Source of the DNA: Deinococcus radiotolerans
GTDB lineage: Bacteria > Deinococcota > Deinococci > Deinococcales > Deinococcaceae
Direction: 5' to 3'
Assembly (NCBI RefSeq): GCF_014647435.1
Contig: NZ_BMPE01000007.1
Location: forward strand, 1 to 64,000
DNA length: 64,000 nucleotides
Shown: positions 45,387 through 55,799 of the stretch, piece by piece
Position numbering within the stretch: the first letter of the stretch is position 1
Layout: the number at the start of each line of letters is the position of its first letter
The notes under the pieces: model-generated
Databases searched by the model: none
Told to the model about the DNA's origin: nothing
What the model saw: only the letters and a program-made list of their open reading frames with translations
Made by a program: the position numbers and the translations under genes

Positions 45387-46144
45387 GCGATCACCTTGGC
45401 TTCGTTGCGAAGCAGGTCGAGAAGCTGCTGGGCGGCGGCCTGGGCGTCCTTGCCGTCGATCATGCGGTTCAGGCGGGCGCGGGTCTGGATCTCCGCGTTC
45501 ACGGTGCGCACCTTGCTGCTCAGGCCGTAGCCGGCGGGGTCGTCCTTGCGGAGTTCCTTCTTCTTGGCCTTCATGATGTTCGGCAGGGTGGGGTAGCGGG
45601 GTTCGTTGAGGCCCTGCTGCGTGGTCACCACGACGGGCAGGGTGGCGCGGAAGCTCTCGTTGCCGTCATCGACGTCGTGGCGGCCAGTGAGGGTCTCGCC
45701 GTCGAGTTTCAGTTCGTTCGTCCAGGTGAGCTGGGGCCAGCCCAGGCGCTCGGCGCTGGCGGCGCCCAGAGCCTGGGAGTCCCAGTCGGCTTCCTGACCG
45801 CCGACCAGGATCAGCGAGGCGTTCTCGGCCTGCGCGACCTGCGCGACGACGCGGCTGAGCGTCACGGCGTCAAATTTCTCGTCGGTCTCCACGTGGATGG
45901 CGCGGTCGACGCCCATGGCCAGGGCGGTCCGCAGCGCGTCCTCGTTGCGTTTGGGCCCGATGGCCAGCGCGATGATCTGCTCGACGGGCGCGCCGCTCTC
46001 GCGCAGGCGCAGGGCTTCTTCCACGCCGTACTCGTCCATGCCGTCGATGACGAGGGTGGCGCCGTCGAGGTCGACCTGCTGGGCGTTGATCTTGACGCGC
46101 GCTTCGGCGTCAGGGACTTGTCGGACTAGGGTCAGGATGTTCAT
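45383..46144 (-). CDS. etfB: electron transfer flavoprotein subunit beta
   Basis: The 253-residue protein has [31 protein letters not shown], and [24 protein letters not shown], the AMP-binding segment of ETF-beta. The start at ATG 46144 has GGAGGC upstream; the longer frame is not used. Its promoter (46234-46264) has an extended -10. It is first in the etfB-etfA unit. Confidence 0.95.
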   Translation of the reverse strand: MNILTLVRQVPDAEARVKINAQQVDLDGATLVIDGMDEYGVEEALRLRESGAPVEQIIALAIGPKRNEDALRTALAMGVDRAIHVETDEKFDAVTLSRVVAQVAQAENASLILVGGQEADWDSQALGAASAERLGWPQLTWTNELKLDGETLTGRHDVDDGNESFRATLPVVVTTQQGLNEPRYPTLPNIMKAKKKELRKDDPAGYGLSSKVRTVNAEIQTRARLNRMIDGKDAQAAAQQLLDLLRNEAKVIA

Positions 46145-46218
46145 GGAGCCTCCGGGGAGTATCTGCACACACGGCTGGTGCGGGTCGGCGGGTGGTGCCG
46201 GTCGCTCCAGCATGCCAA

Positions 46219-46290
46219 ATTGGACTGAGTTCAAGTTTAGCAGATCGGGACGCCCCGGACGCAAGCGCATTGAGGTCCACTCAGAACCAA
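46219..46290 (-). promoter_or_regulatory. etfBA promoter region
   Basis: On the minus strand TGCTAAACT is an extended -10 (TAAACT at 46234-46239), with TTGCGT 19 bases upstream. Two similar elements in opposite orientation flank it: TTGGACTGAGT-TCAA at about 46220 on the plus strand and TTGGTTCTGAGT near 46289 on the minus strand. They could be an operator pair, but no regulator can be named. Confidence 0.5.
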
Positions 46291-46376
46291 ACCAGACGGC
46301 CAGAATTTAAGCCTGCCCTCATGCAGGCCACGACTCCTTCATGATTCCTCAGACCTTAATCTTCAGTCACCCAGAC

Positions 46377-46391
46377 TGAGAGGACCTCTCA
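46377..46391 (+). promoter_or_regulatory. palindrome upstream of the beta-barrel-like gene
   Basis: TGAGAGGACCTCTCA is a 15-base palindrome with a single central base, ending 24 bases before the ATG of the next gene. It could be an operator or a mRNA hairpin. Confidence 0.4.
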
Positions 46392-46415
46392 CGTTCAGGC
46401 CCGACGCTACCACTC

Positions 46416-47075
46416 ATGAAGACCCTGCTGCCCGCCGCCCTGCTGACCATCGCCGCCACCACCGCCACCGCCGGCGCCCAGAGCCTGAACGGCCTCGAAC
46501 TCGGCCTCACCGGCGGCTACGCCAGCGGCCTCAGCGGCGAAATCTTCGTCCACGCCCCCAACGTCGCCGGCCCCGTCGGCATCAAGGCCGGCCTCGCCTA
46601 CACCCGCGCCTCCGACGCCATCAACGACAGCAGCGACCTCGGCGTTGGCACCTTCGGCAGCTACAAGGCCAACGGCGCCACCGAGTACGGCAGCCACACC
46701 ACCGCCTCCCTGGACGCCACGTACGGCATGGGCGAACTCAGCCCCGGCGTGGACGCCACCCTCTACGGCGGTGCCCGCTACGGCATGTTCCGCAGCACCG
46801 AAGACTACGGTGCTACCGGCTCCACGACCTACAGCGCCAGCGCCTTCGGTATCGGCGCGGGCGTCATGGTCAGCTACGCACTGACCGGGAACCTGAGCCT
46901 CGTCGGCGACCTCGGCGTGGACCAGTACTTCAAGTCCAACATCAACGTGACCGGGACCAACACCGACTCCACCACCATCGCCCGCAACGACGCCCTGTAC
47001 CCCAGCATCGACAACCGCTTCGTGCGCCCTGGCACGGTCTTCAAGGCCCGCATCGGCGTGAAGACCAGCTACTGA
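46416..47075 (+). CDS. secreted beta-barrel-like outer membrane protein
   Basis: The 219-residue protein has a signal peptide (about 1-21, ending AGAQ) and then eight or so amphipathic beta strands rich in Gly, Tyr and Thr, ending in an aromatic residue (KTSY) as outer-membrane barrels do. No enzymatic motif is seen. The Deinococcus envelope has outer-layer proteins, so surface location is plausible. Its stop lies inside the tail of the convergent CMD-family gene (7 bases shared). Confidence 0.7.
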   Translation: MKTLLPAALLTIAATTATAGAQSLNGLELGLTGGYASGLSGEIFVHAPNVAGPVGIKAGLAYTRASDAINDSSDLGVGTFGSYKANGATEYGSHTTASLDATYGMGELSPGVDATLYGGARYGMFRSTEDYGATGSTTYSASAFGIGAGVMVSYALTGNLSLVGDLGVDQYFKSNINVTGTNTDSTTIARNDALYPSIDNRFVRPGTVFKARIGVKTSY

Positions 47076-47479
47076 TCCCCTGAATCCACCGGACCGGCTC
47101 CTGTCACAGGGGCCGGTCTCTCTTTGCTCGCCAGGTGGTGGCGCAGCACCTCGAACGCTGCTACCACGCGCGGGAACCCCAGGTACGGCACGCAGAGCAT
47201 CAGGGCGTCGCGCACTTCTGCTTCCGTTGCCCCGGCGTTCAGCGCCCCGCGAATGTGGGTGCGCAGTTCTGGCGGGCTGCCCAGTGAGACCAGCAGGGTG
47301 CACGCAATGAGTTCTTTCACCTTCAGGTCCAGTGCGGGCCGGTCGTACACGGTGTCGTACGCGAAATCCCGGATGTACGCGCCCAGGTCGGGGTCCAGGT
47401 CATCCAGGCGCTGCTGGATGCGCGGCTGCTGGGTGCCGAAGATCACGTCACGGGCGCGGGGTGCAGTGTCGTCTTTCAC
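47069..47479 (-). CDS. carboxymuconolactone decarboxylase family protein
   Basis: The 136-residue protein has the CMD/AhpD-like helical domain: [42 protein letters not shown]. It lacks the CxxC peroxidase motif of AhpD, so the decarboxylase-like or unknown branch is likelier. The GTG at 47479 has TACCCT 6 bases upstream and I prefer it to the earlier ATG at 47518, which precedes the -10 box. Confidence 0.85.
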   Translation of the reverse strand: MKDDTAPRARDVIFGTQQPRIQQRLDDLDPDLGAYIRDFAYDTVYDRPALDLKVKELIACTLLVSLGSPPELRTHIRGALNAGATEAEVRDALMLCVPYLGFPRVVAAFEVLRHHLASKERPAPVTGAGPVDSGDQ

Positions 47480-47728
47480 GGCCCCAGGGTACCGGGGCGA
47501 GCGCACCTGAATGGGCAAGAAAGAGGGCCGTCAGGACCAGCGAGCTACAGTCCCAGATGTGGAACAGGTGGGCGCAGATCGTAAGGTTTCCCCAGCCTTC
47601 CGCCAGGAGGCGGCGCTACCCTACACTCAGGCTGTCACCACCCGCTTCACCCGGCCCGCGCCGCGACAGCCGCTCTGTCCCTGACACCGCTCACTGCGCC
47701 CCTGTCGCGCTTTCCCTAGGGGGTTCCC

Positions 47729-49969
<2,241 letters not shown>

Positions 49970-49986
49970 ACTCCGACCTGCCTCGG

Positions 49987-50025
49987 CAGCCCGCCGCGCC
50001 CCGAGCGCCGGCGGGCTGTTTGTTG
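49987..50025 (+). terminator. terminator of the ClpC-like gene
   Basis: CAGCCCGCCG pairs with CGGCGGGCTG over a 12-base loop and runs into TTTGTTG, 17 bases after the stop. Confidence 0.85.
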
Positions 50026-50063
50026 CGGCAACCCAGCGGGCGTTCCGCGCGTAAGAGAGTCAC

Positions 50064-50741
50064 ATGAAACGCATGCATGCCGCGCTGTGCGCCGCCCTGG
50101 CCCTCGCGGTCGGCCGAGACGCCCCCCATGACCAGACCCTGCGCGACTACCGCGCCGTGTCCCTGGCGGGCTTCACGGTGCTGGTCTCCCCGGACACCCA
50201 GGCCGACCCGGCCACCTGGGAGCGGTTGGAATGGCGGTTGGAGGACACGCTGCGCGAGGCGAGAGCGGCGCTGCCCCCCCATGCGCGGCGCGAACTGGCC
50301 GGCGTGCGCATCTGGGTCGAGGGCAGCCGGGCGACCGCCGACGCCTTCCACACCGCCTATTACATCCGCCGCGCGGCCCCGGCCGGGGTGGCCAGCCGGG
50401 GCGACATCCTGATCACGCAGCCGCAGGCTTTCATCCAGGGCTTCGGTCAGGGGAACGTCCTGCTGCACGAACTGGCCCATGCCTTCGACGACCGCCAGTA
50501 CGGCATGCAGAATCCGGCGGTGCAGGCGGCGTTCGAGCAGGCCCGCCGCGCCGGGCTGTATCAGAACGGCGAGTGGACCCCCTACGCTGTCACGAACGCC
50601 CGCGAGTACTTCGCGGAGCTGAGCAGCGCATACTTCCTGCGCATGAGCGCGCCGCCCCTGGACCGCGCCCGCCTGAAACGCCTGGACCCGGCCGGGTACG
50701 CGGCCATCGAGGCCGCGTGGTCCGGTGAGGCGGACCGGTAG
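50064..50741 (+). CDS. HExxH metallopeptidase-like protein, possibly secreted
   Basis: The 225-residue protein has a short hydrophobic N-terminus (about 1-17, possible signal) and the zinc motif HELAH (His135, Glu136, His139). A further acidic segment NAREYFAE has Glu181 and Glu185, matching gluzincin-type third-ligand placement as in anthrax-lethal-factor-like and MtfA-like peptidases. Its peptidase activity is inferred from this motif only. It is a single gene between two hairpins. Confidence 0.75.
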   Translation: MKRMHAALCAALALAVGRDAPHDQTLRDYRAVSLAGFTVLVSPDTQADPATWERLEWRLEDTLREARAALPPHARRELAGVRIWVEGSRATADAFHTAYYIRRAAPAGVASRGDILITQPQAFIQGFGQGNVLLHELAHAFDDRQYGMQNPAVQAAFEQARRAGLYQNGEWTPYAVTNAREYFAELSSAYFLRMSAPPLDRARLKRLDPAGYAAIEAAWSGEADR

Positions 50742-50803
50742 ACGAGCGGCGTTCCGGGACTCCGGGAACCATCGGATGGCCGCGCGTCCGGTAGCATGGC
50801 GGG

Positions 50804-51085
50804 ATGACGAAGAGCATCCTTGATTTCCAGGACGAACACGGCCGCATCACCGGGTGGCCCAGCGACCGCCGCCGCGCGCACCAGCTCGCCATCCTTGATT
50901 ACCTGACGGGCCTGTTCGAGCCTGGCGTGTCCTACGACCAGGGGCAGGCCGAGCAGATCCTCGCCGATCACAGCACCCTGGAAGACCCCAGCTTCCTGCT
51001 GACCGAACTCGTGGACGGCGATTACTTGGCCACGCAGGACGGGAACTACTGGCGGGCGGATGGCCGCCCCGGCGCGCGTGGCTAA
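50804..51085 (+). CDS. DUF2087 domain protein
   Basis: The 93-residue protein fits the DUF2087 pattern, [39 protein letters not shown] then a winged-helix-like ending [16 protein letters not shown]. Such domains act as small DNA- or protein-binding modules, sometimes fused to regulators. TAGCAT lies 6 bases before the ATG. Its end overlaps the start of radA by 26 bases, so the two are expressed together. Confidence 0.75.
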   Translation: MTKSILDFQDEHGRITGWPSDRRRAHQLAILDYLTGLFEPGVSYDQGQAEQILADHSTLEDPSFLLTELVDGDYLATQDGNYWRADGRPGARG

Positions 51086-52460
51086 AGCCCGCACTACCTA
51101 CGTCTGCACCAGTTGCGGGTACACCAGCGCCAAACCGCTGGGCCGCTGCCCGAACTGCCAGGCGTGGAACTCCTTCGAGGAAGAGGTGCCTGCCGTCACG
51201 ACCGCTGCCGCGCGCGGCGGGGCGTATGGGGGTGTCACGGGGGGCCGCCTCACGCCGCTGTCCGGGGTGGGGCGCCGCGAGGAGCCCCGTACGCCGAGCG
51301 GCATTCCGGAACTCGACCGGGTGCTGGGCGGCGGGCTGGTCGCCGGGGGCGTCACGCTGATCGGCGGGGAGCCCGGCATCGGCAAGAGCACCCTGCTGCT
51401 TCAGGTCGCGGATAAGGTCGCGGCGGGGGGCGGGACGGTGCTGTACGTGGCGGGTGAGGAATCCCTGGAGCAGATCCGACTGCGCGCCGACCGACTGGGC
51501 GTGAAGGCCGAGATCCAGCTGACCCGCGACACCCGCGCCGAGCACGTGGCGGCACTGATGGCCGAGCACAAGCCCGCGCTGTGTATCGTGGACTCCATCC
51601 AGACCGTGACCGTCGAGGGGGACGGCGCGCCGGGCGGCGTAGCGCAGGTCCGCGACGGCACCGCGCTGCTGACCCGCGCCGCGAAGGAAACCGGGACCGC
51701 CACCGTCCTCGTGGGGCACGTCACGAAGGACGGCACGGTCGCCGGTCCGAAGGTCATGGAGCACATCGTGGACACCACCGTCTTCCTGGAGACGGTCGGG
51801 TCGTATCGCCTGCTGCGCAGCGTGAAGAACCGCTTCGGGCAGGCCGGGGAACTCGGCGTGTTCGAGATGCGGGGCGAGGGCCTCATTGCCGTCGAGAATC
51901 CCAGCGCGGCGTTCCTAGCCGAGCGGCCTGTCGGGGTACCCGGCAGCGTTGTCGCGGCCACCATCGACGGGCAGCGCCCCATGCTGCTGGAGGTGCAGGC
52001 GCTCGCCAGCAAGACGCCGTACCCGAACGCCCGCCGGGTCGTGGTGGGCCTCGACGCCCGCCGCGTGGACGTCGTCCTGGCCGTGCTGGAACGCCGCCTG
52101 GACCTCACGCTGGGCGGACTGGACGTGTACGTGAACCTCGCGGGCGGCCTGAAGGTCCCCGACCCGGGCCTGGACCTCGCGGTGGCGCTGGCGGTGTACT
52201 CCGCCGTGGTGGGCCGCGCCCTGCCGGACAGCGTCGCCGTGTTCGGCGAGGTCGGCCTAGCGGGCGAGGTGCGCTCCACCGTCGCCTCCATCCGCCGCGC
52301 CGAGGAGGCCCGCCGCGCCGGGTACACTCGCCTGATCGTTCCGCCCGGCCTGGACGGCCACCCCAATGGTGTGAAGAGCGTCGAGGAGGCCGTCGCGCAG
52401 GTCTGGGGCGGCGCCCCGGCGTCCGGCCGGAAACCCCGCGCTGCCGCCGAACGGAGCTGA
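51060..52460 (+). CDS. radA: DNA repair protein RadA (Sms)
   Basis: The 466-residue protein has the N-terminal zinc finger [21 protein letters not shown]. The RecA-like core follows with Walker [13 protein letters not shown] (about 103) and the RadA-specific KNRFG near 258, then the C-terminal Lon-like domain (about 300-440, [25 protein letters not shown]). RadA drives branch migration in homologous recombination. The ATG at 51060 lies inside the preceding gene; a GTG six codons later is possible. A hairpin follows at 52463. Confidence 0.95.
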   Translation: MAAPARVAKARTTYVCTSCGYTSAKPLGRCPNCQAWNSFEEEVPAVTTAAARGGAYGGVTGGRLTPLSGVGRREEPRTPSGIPELDRVLGGGLVAGGVTLIGGEPGIGKSTLLLQVADKVAAGGGTVLYVAGEESLEQIRLRADRLGVKAEIQLTRDTRAEHVAALMAEHKPALCIVDSIQTVTVEGDGAPGGVAQVRDGTALLTRAAKETGTATVLVGHVTKDGTVAGPKVMEHIVDTTVFLETVGSYRLLRSVKNRFGQAGELGVFEMRGEGLIAVENPSAAFLAERPVGVPGSVVAATIDGQRPMLLEVQALASKTPYPNARRVVVGLDARRVDVVLAVLERRLDLTLGGLDVYVNLAGGLKVPDPGLDLAVALAVYSAVVGRALPDSVAVFGEVGLAGEVRSTVASIRRAEEARRAGYTRLIVPPGLDGHPNGVKSVEEAVAQVWGGAPASGRKPRAAAERS

Positions 52461-52462
52461 AG

Positions 52463-52495
52463 GCATGACCGCGATGATGTCCGTCGCGGTCATGC
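52463..52495 (+). terminator. hairpin terminator after radA
   Basis: GCATGACCGCG pairs perfectly with CGCGGTCATGC over an 11-base loop, 3 bases after the stop. The following TTCGCCCGTCTC is only mildly T-rich. Confidence 0.65.
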
Positions 52496-52785
52496 TTCGC
52501 CCGTCTCATTCCACGCGCTGATGTGGCTGTCCGCGCAGGGGCCGCGCCGACTGACCTTCACCCTGTCTGGCGGTGGCCCGCGAGTGCGCCGCGTGGGTTT
52601 ACCGGCTTTGATACCTAGCATGACACCTGTCCTGGGAACGGGGTGTGCAGGCCCTCGCGTCCAGCACACGTCGCCTGATCGTGGCGTGTCCATGCTGGCC
52701 TGAGCCGGGGTCGCGCGAGCCTGCGTGCAGGTCACATGAATGGGGGTCGCATCTGCCGGGGGTCGGCGGGTGCGACCCTCGGGTC
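52496..52785 (+). other. intergenic region before the CDF gene, with a start-proximal hairpin
   Basis: This 290-base gap has no convincing gene; short frames in it look like shadows. A TAGCAT at about 52616 could be a -10. A hairpin GGGTCGCA (52744-52751) pairs with TGCGACCC (52771-52778), ending 7 bases before the ATG. If the transcript begins upstream, this hairpin would hide the ribosome site. Confidence 0.4.
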
Positions 52786-53760
52786 ATGACGAGCGGTGCC
52801 GCCGACCACGACCACGCAGCGCATGAACACGGGCACGATAAGCATGACCATGGCGGTCCTGCGTCCGGTCAGGGCGGGCATGACCACAACCACGGCGCGA
52901 ATGCGAACGCGCGGCAGCTGATGCTGGCGCTGCTGCTCACGGGCGGGTTCCTGATCGTGGAGGTCGTGTACGCGTTCCTGTCCGGTAGTCTGGCGCTGCT
53001 GAGCGACGCGGGGCACATGCTGACGGACGCGGCGGCGCTGGGGTTATCCCTGCTGGCGCTGCGGGTGGGTGCGCGTCCCGCAGATGCGCGGCGCACCTTC
53101 GGGTACCGCCGGGCAGAGGTGCTGGCTGCCGCGCTGAACGCCGGGGCGCTGTTCGCGGTGGGCATCTACGTGCTGGTGGAGGCCGCGCGCCGCTTCGCGC
53201 AGCCGGTCGAGGTGCAGGCCACGCCCATGCTGATCGTGGCGGTGCTGGGGCTGTTCGTGAACCTGATCAGCGCCCGCATCCTGGCCGGGGGGCAGGGGGA
53301 GAGCCTGAACATGCGCTCGGCGTACCTGGAAGTCATGGGGGACCTGCTGGGCAGCGTCGCTGTGATCGTCGGCGCTCTGCTGATCCGGTTCACGGGCTGG
53401 ACGTGGGTGGACCCGCTGCTGGGCGCGGGGATCGGCCTGTGGGTGCTGCCGCGCACCTGGGCGCTGCTGCGCGCCAGCGTAAACGTCCTGCTGGAGGGCG
53501 TCCCGCGCGGACTGGACCTGGACGCCCTGCGCGCTGAGCTGCGCGCGCTGCCCGGCGTGGTGGACGTGCACGACCTGCACGTGTGGAGTGTGACGGGCGG
53601 CGTGAACAACCTGACGGCTCATCTGGTGGCCCCAGCGGCAGGCGACTCGCTCCTGCGGGAGGTGGAGTCGGTGGCGGCCCGCTTCGGGATTGCGCACAGC
53701 ACGGTGCAGGTTGAGGGCCCGGATGCTCATGCGGCTGGTGGTCCGGCGCTGCATCCCTGA
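52786..53760 (+). CDS. cation diffusion facilitator (CzcD/ZitB-like) metal exporter
   Basis: The 324-residue protein has a histidine-rich N-terminus (HDHAAHEHGHDKHDHG), six transmembrane helices, and a cytoplasmic C-terminal ferredoxin-like domain (about 230-310). The metal site HxxxD is seen in LLSDAGHMLTDAAAL. It exports Zn, Co or similar ions by proton antiport. The long His-rich head favours zinc, but metal choice cannot be read with certainty. The ATG at 52786 is chosen because the His-rich head starts there; GACCCT lies 6 bases upstream. Confidence 0.92.
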   Translation: MTSGAADHDHAAHEHGHDKHDHGGPASGQGGHDHNHGANANARQLMLALLLTGGFLIVEVVYAFLSGSLALLSDAGHMLTDAAALGLSLLALRVGARPADARRTFGYRRAEVLAAALNAGALFAVGIYVLVEAARRFAQPVEVQATPMLIVAVLGLFVNLISARILAGGQGESLNMRSAYLEVMGDLLGSVAVIVGALLIRFTGWTWVDPLLGAGIGLWVLPRTWALLRASVNVLLEGVPRGLDLDALRAELRALPGVVDVHDLHVWSVTGGVNNLTAHLVAPAAGDSLLREVESVAARFGIAHSTVQVEGPDAHAAGGPALHP

Positions 53761-53809
53761 CCGGCTGGGGGAGAGGCATAACCTAGTACGATCGGATTTA
53801 CTATATGCC

Positions 53810-53839
53810 TTGACAGGAATATTCCCGAAGTAGCATAAT
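53810..53839 (+). promoter_or_regulatory. promoter and operator of arsR-AHSA1
   Basis: TTGACA, an 18-base spacer and CATAAT form a strong promoter. The spacer opens with the 10-base perfect palindrome GGAATATTCC (53816-53825), and ATATGC before the -35 pairs with GCATAA over the -10. ArsR binding here would block the promoter. Confidence 0.75.
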
Positions 53840-53880
53840 ACGGTCAGAACAGAACGCATCAAGAGGAGGTCACGCGCCAC

Positions 53881-54234
53881 TTGAATCACCACACCTTCAC
53901 CGCCCTGGCCGACCCGCACCGCTTCCAGATCATCGAACTCCTGCGCGAACGGCCCCACAGCGTCGGCGAGATCGCTGACCGCCTCAGCCTGCGCCAGCCG
54001 CAGACCTCCAAGCACCTGCGCGTCCTCACGGACGCCGGACTGGTCCACATGGAACCCCAGGCCAACCGCCGCATCGTCCACCTCAGCCCCACCGCCTTTC
54101 GCGACCTCGATGACTGGCTCACCCGCTACCGCCCCCTCTGGGAGGAGCGCCTCGACCGGCTGGACGACTACCTGCGCACCCTCCCGCCCGAAGACCCCAC
54201 GCCTGACCCCACTGAACCCGGAGGTTCCCCATGA
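53881..54234 (+). CDS. ArsR-family transcriptional regulator
   Basis: The 117-residue protein is a winged-helix repressor, FTALADPHRFQIIELLRERPHSVGEIADRLSLRQPQTSKHLRVL. No CVC metal-binding motif is present, so it is the type paired with AHSA1-like genes rather than a metal sensor. The start is TTG at 53881 with AGGAGG about 10 bases upstream. ATGA overlap with the downstream gene gives coupled expression. Confidence 0.92.
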   Translation: MNHHTFTALADPHRFQIIELLRERPHSVGEIADRLSLRQPQTSKHLRVLTDAGLVHMEPQANRRIVHLSPTAFRDLDDWLTRYRPLWEERLDRLDDYLRTLPPEDPTPDPTEPGGSP

Positions 54235-54737
54235 CGCACGCCACCCTCGACCACCGCATTGAAGACGCCCGCACCCTTGTCCTGGAACGCACGTTCGCCG
54301 CCACGCCCGAGCGGGTCTTCGCGGCCTTCACGCAGGCCGAGCACCTGAAGCACTGGTGGGGGCCGCGCGGCTGGACCCTCACCCACTGCACCGTCGATCT
54401 GCGCCCCGGCGGACGCTGGCACTACTGCATGACCTGCCAGGACCCCGCGCAGGGCGACTTCTACGGCATGAACAGCTGGGGGCTCGGCGTGTACGAGCGG
54501 GTCGAGACCCCCACCCGCCTGACCTACACCTACTATTTCAGCGATGAGCAGGGCGCGGTGAACGAGGCCATGCCCGCCACGCTGGCCGACCTGACCTTCG
54601 AGGCCGTGCCCGGCGGCACCCGCGTCACCAGCCGGTCCACGTACGTGCGCCCGGAGGACCTGAAGGCCGTCATGGACATGGGCATGCTTCAGGGCATCAG
54701 CGAAACCTGGGACCGTCTCGCCGAGCACCTGGCGTAA
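54231..54737 (+). CDS. SRPBCC/AHSA1-domain protein
   Basis: The 168-residue protein has the AHSA1/START-like fold, with ERTFAATPERVFAAFTQAEHLKHWWGPRGWT, then DLRPGGRWHYCM, GVYERVETPTRLTYTYYF and LTFEAVPGGTRVT. These proteins bind hydrophobic ligands and often follow an ArsR repressor, as here. The ligand is unknown. It ends at a strong convergent hairpin. Confidence 0.9.
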   Translation: MTHATLDHRIEDARTLVLERTFAATPERVFAAFTQAEHLKHWWGPRGWTLTHCTVDLRPGGRWHYCMTCQDPAQGDFYGMNSWGLGVYERVETPTRLTYTYYFSDEQGAVNEAMPATLADLTFEAVPGGTRVTSRSTYVRPEDLKAVMDMGMLQGISETWDRLAEHLA

Positions 54738-54752
54738 CCGTCGGCCACACCC

Positions 54753-54804
54753 GCGTGCCGCATGACCCACGAGACGCCGCTCTTCTGTGGGTCACGCGGC
54801 ACGC
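54753..54804. terminator. long hairpin between AHSA1 and the LysR gene
   Basis: An 18-base-pair stem with one mismatch joins 54753-54770 to 54787-54804; its outer arms are GCGTGCCGC and GCGGCACGC. It lies between two converging genes and should end both transcripts. Confidence 0.75.
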
Positions 54805-54816
54805 GGCGCGCCTGGG

Positions 54817-55728
54817 TCACGCCTCGGACTGGGGTTCCCCGCCGCGGTCAGTGGGCGCAGACAGAGCCAGGAAGTTCCGGACGATTACCGACCGCTCCAG
54901 CCGCTGTGACGCCAGGGACAGCGTCACGCGCGGGCCCCCGCCCAGCAGGTCGCGGTACACGCAGCCGCGCAGATTCAGGTGCCGCATCGCGGCAGGCACC
55001 AGGGACACCCCCAGGCCCGCCGCGACCAGACTGACCACCGACATCATCTGCGGCGCCGTCTGCCCGGGCCGCGCCTCAAAGCCCGCCGCACGGCACGCGG
55101 CCAGCACCGCGTCGTGCAGCGCCGGGCCCACCGCGCGCGGCGTGAGGATAAACGGATCGTCCCGCAGCGCCCCCAACGGAATGAGGTCTGCGGGTGCGGC
55201 GGGGTGATCCTCAGGCAGCACCGCGACCAGCTCACTGCACGCCACCTCGGTCACGCGGAACTCCTGCTCGTAGTCGGGTGTGGCGCGCACGAACGCGGCG
55301 TCCAGCACGTGCGCCCGCAGGTCCGCCACCAGCGCCTCGGTGTTCTTCTCCGTCAGGGTCAGGCTCACCTGGGGGTAGGTGCGCCGGAACGCGCGGATCA
55401 CGTCCTGCACCGCCGGGTCGATGCCCGCCGCGCCCGTGAAACCCACGCGCAGCGCGCCCGTCTCGCCGCGCGCCGCCCGGCCGGTGTCGAAGGCGGCGCG
55501 TTCCAGCTGCGCCGGAATGTCCGCCACGCCGGCCCGGAAGGCGAGGCCCGCCTCGGTCAGTTCCACGCCGCGCGGCGTCCGGTGAAACAGGACCGCTCCC
55601 AGGTCGCGTTCCAGCGCGCGGATCTGCGCACTCAGGGGCGGCTGTGCCATGCCCAGCCGCGCGGCGGCGCGCGTGACGTTCCCTTCCTCCGCGACCGTCA
55701 GGAAGTACCGCAGCTGCCGCAACTCCAT
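54817..55728 (-). CDS. LysR-family transcriptional regulator
   Basis: The 303-residue protein has the N-terminal winged helix MELRQLRYFLTVAEEGNVTRAAARLGMAQPPLSAQIRALE and a periplasmic-binding-like effector domain. It probably controls the divergent MFS gene. TATGCT lies 6 bases before the ATG. The palindrome AGACGTCT in the intergenic region is its likely operator. Confidence 0.93.
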   Translation of the reverse strand: MELRQLRYFLTVAEEGNVTRAAARLGMAQPPLSAQIRALERDLGAVLFHRTPRGVELTEAGLAFRAGVADIPAQLERAAFDTGRAARGETGALRVGFTGAAGIDPAVQDVIRAFRRTYPQVSLTLTEKNTEALVADLRAHVLDAAFVRATPDYEQEFRVTEVACSELVAVLPEDHPAAPADLIPLGALRDDPFILTPRAVGPALHDAVLAACRAAGFEARPGQTAPQMMSVVSLVAAGLGVSLVPAAMRHLNLRGCVYRDLLGGGPRVTLSLASQRLERSVIVRNFLALSAPTDRGGEPQSEA

Positions 55729-55762
55729 ACGCGCAGCATATGGCGATGCCCAGCCGCGCGTA

Positions 55763-55774
55763 TTAGACGTCTGA
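55763..55774. promoter_or_regulatory. palindrome in the LysR-MFS divergent region
   Basis: TTAGACGTCTGA centres on the perfect palindrome AGACGTCT and lies midway between the two start codons. It has the T-N11-A character of LysR-type operators. Confidence 0.6.
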
Positions 55775-55799
55775 CGGGAAGGGGCCTACAGTCGGGGGC

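Noticed and set aside
49987..50025. The hairpin after the ClpC-like gene as a regulatory element of the metallopeptidase gene
   Set aside because: Its T-rich tail and position 17 bases after the stop make it an ordinary terminator.
52521..52703. A 60-codon frame between radA and the CDF gene
   Set aside because: It has no ribosome site, an unlikely Arg/Pro/Gly composition and no support from context; both strands look equally poor.
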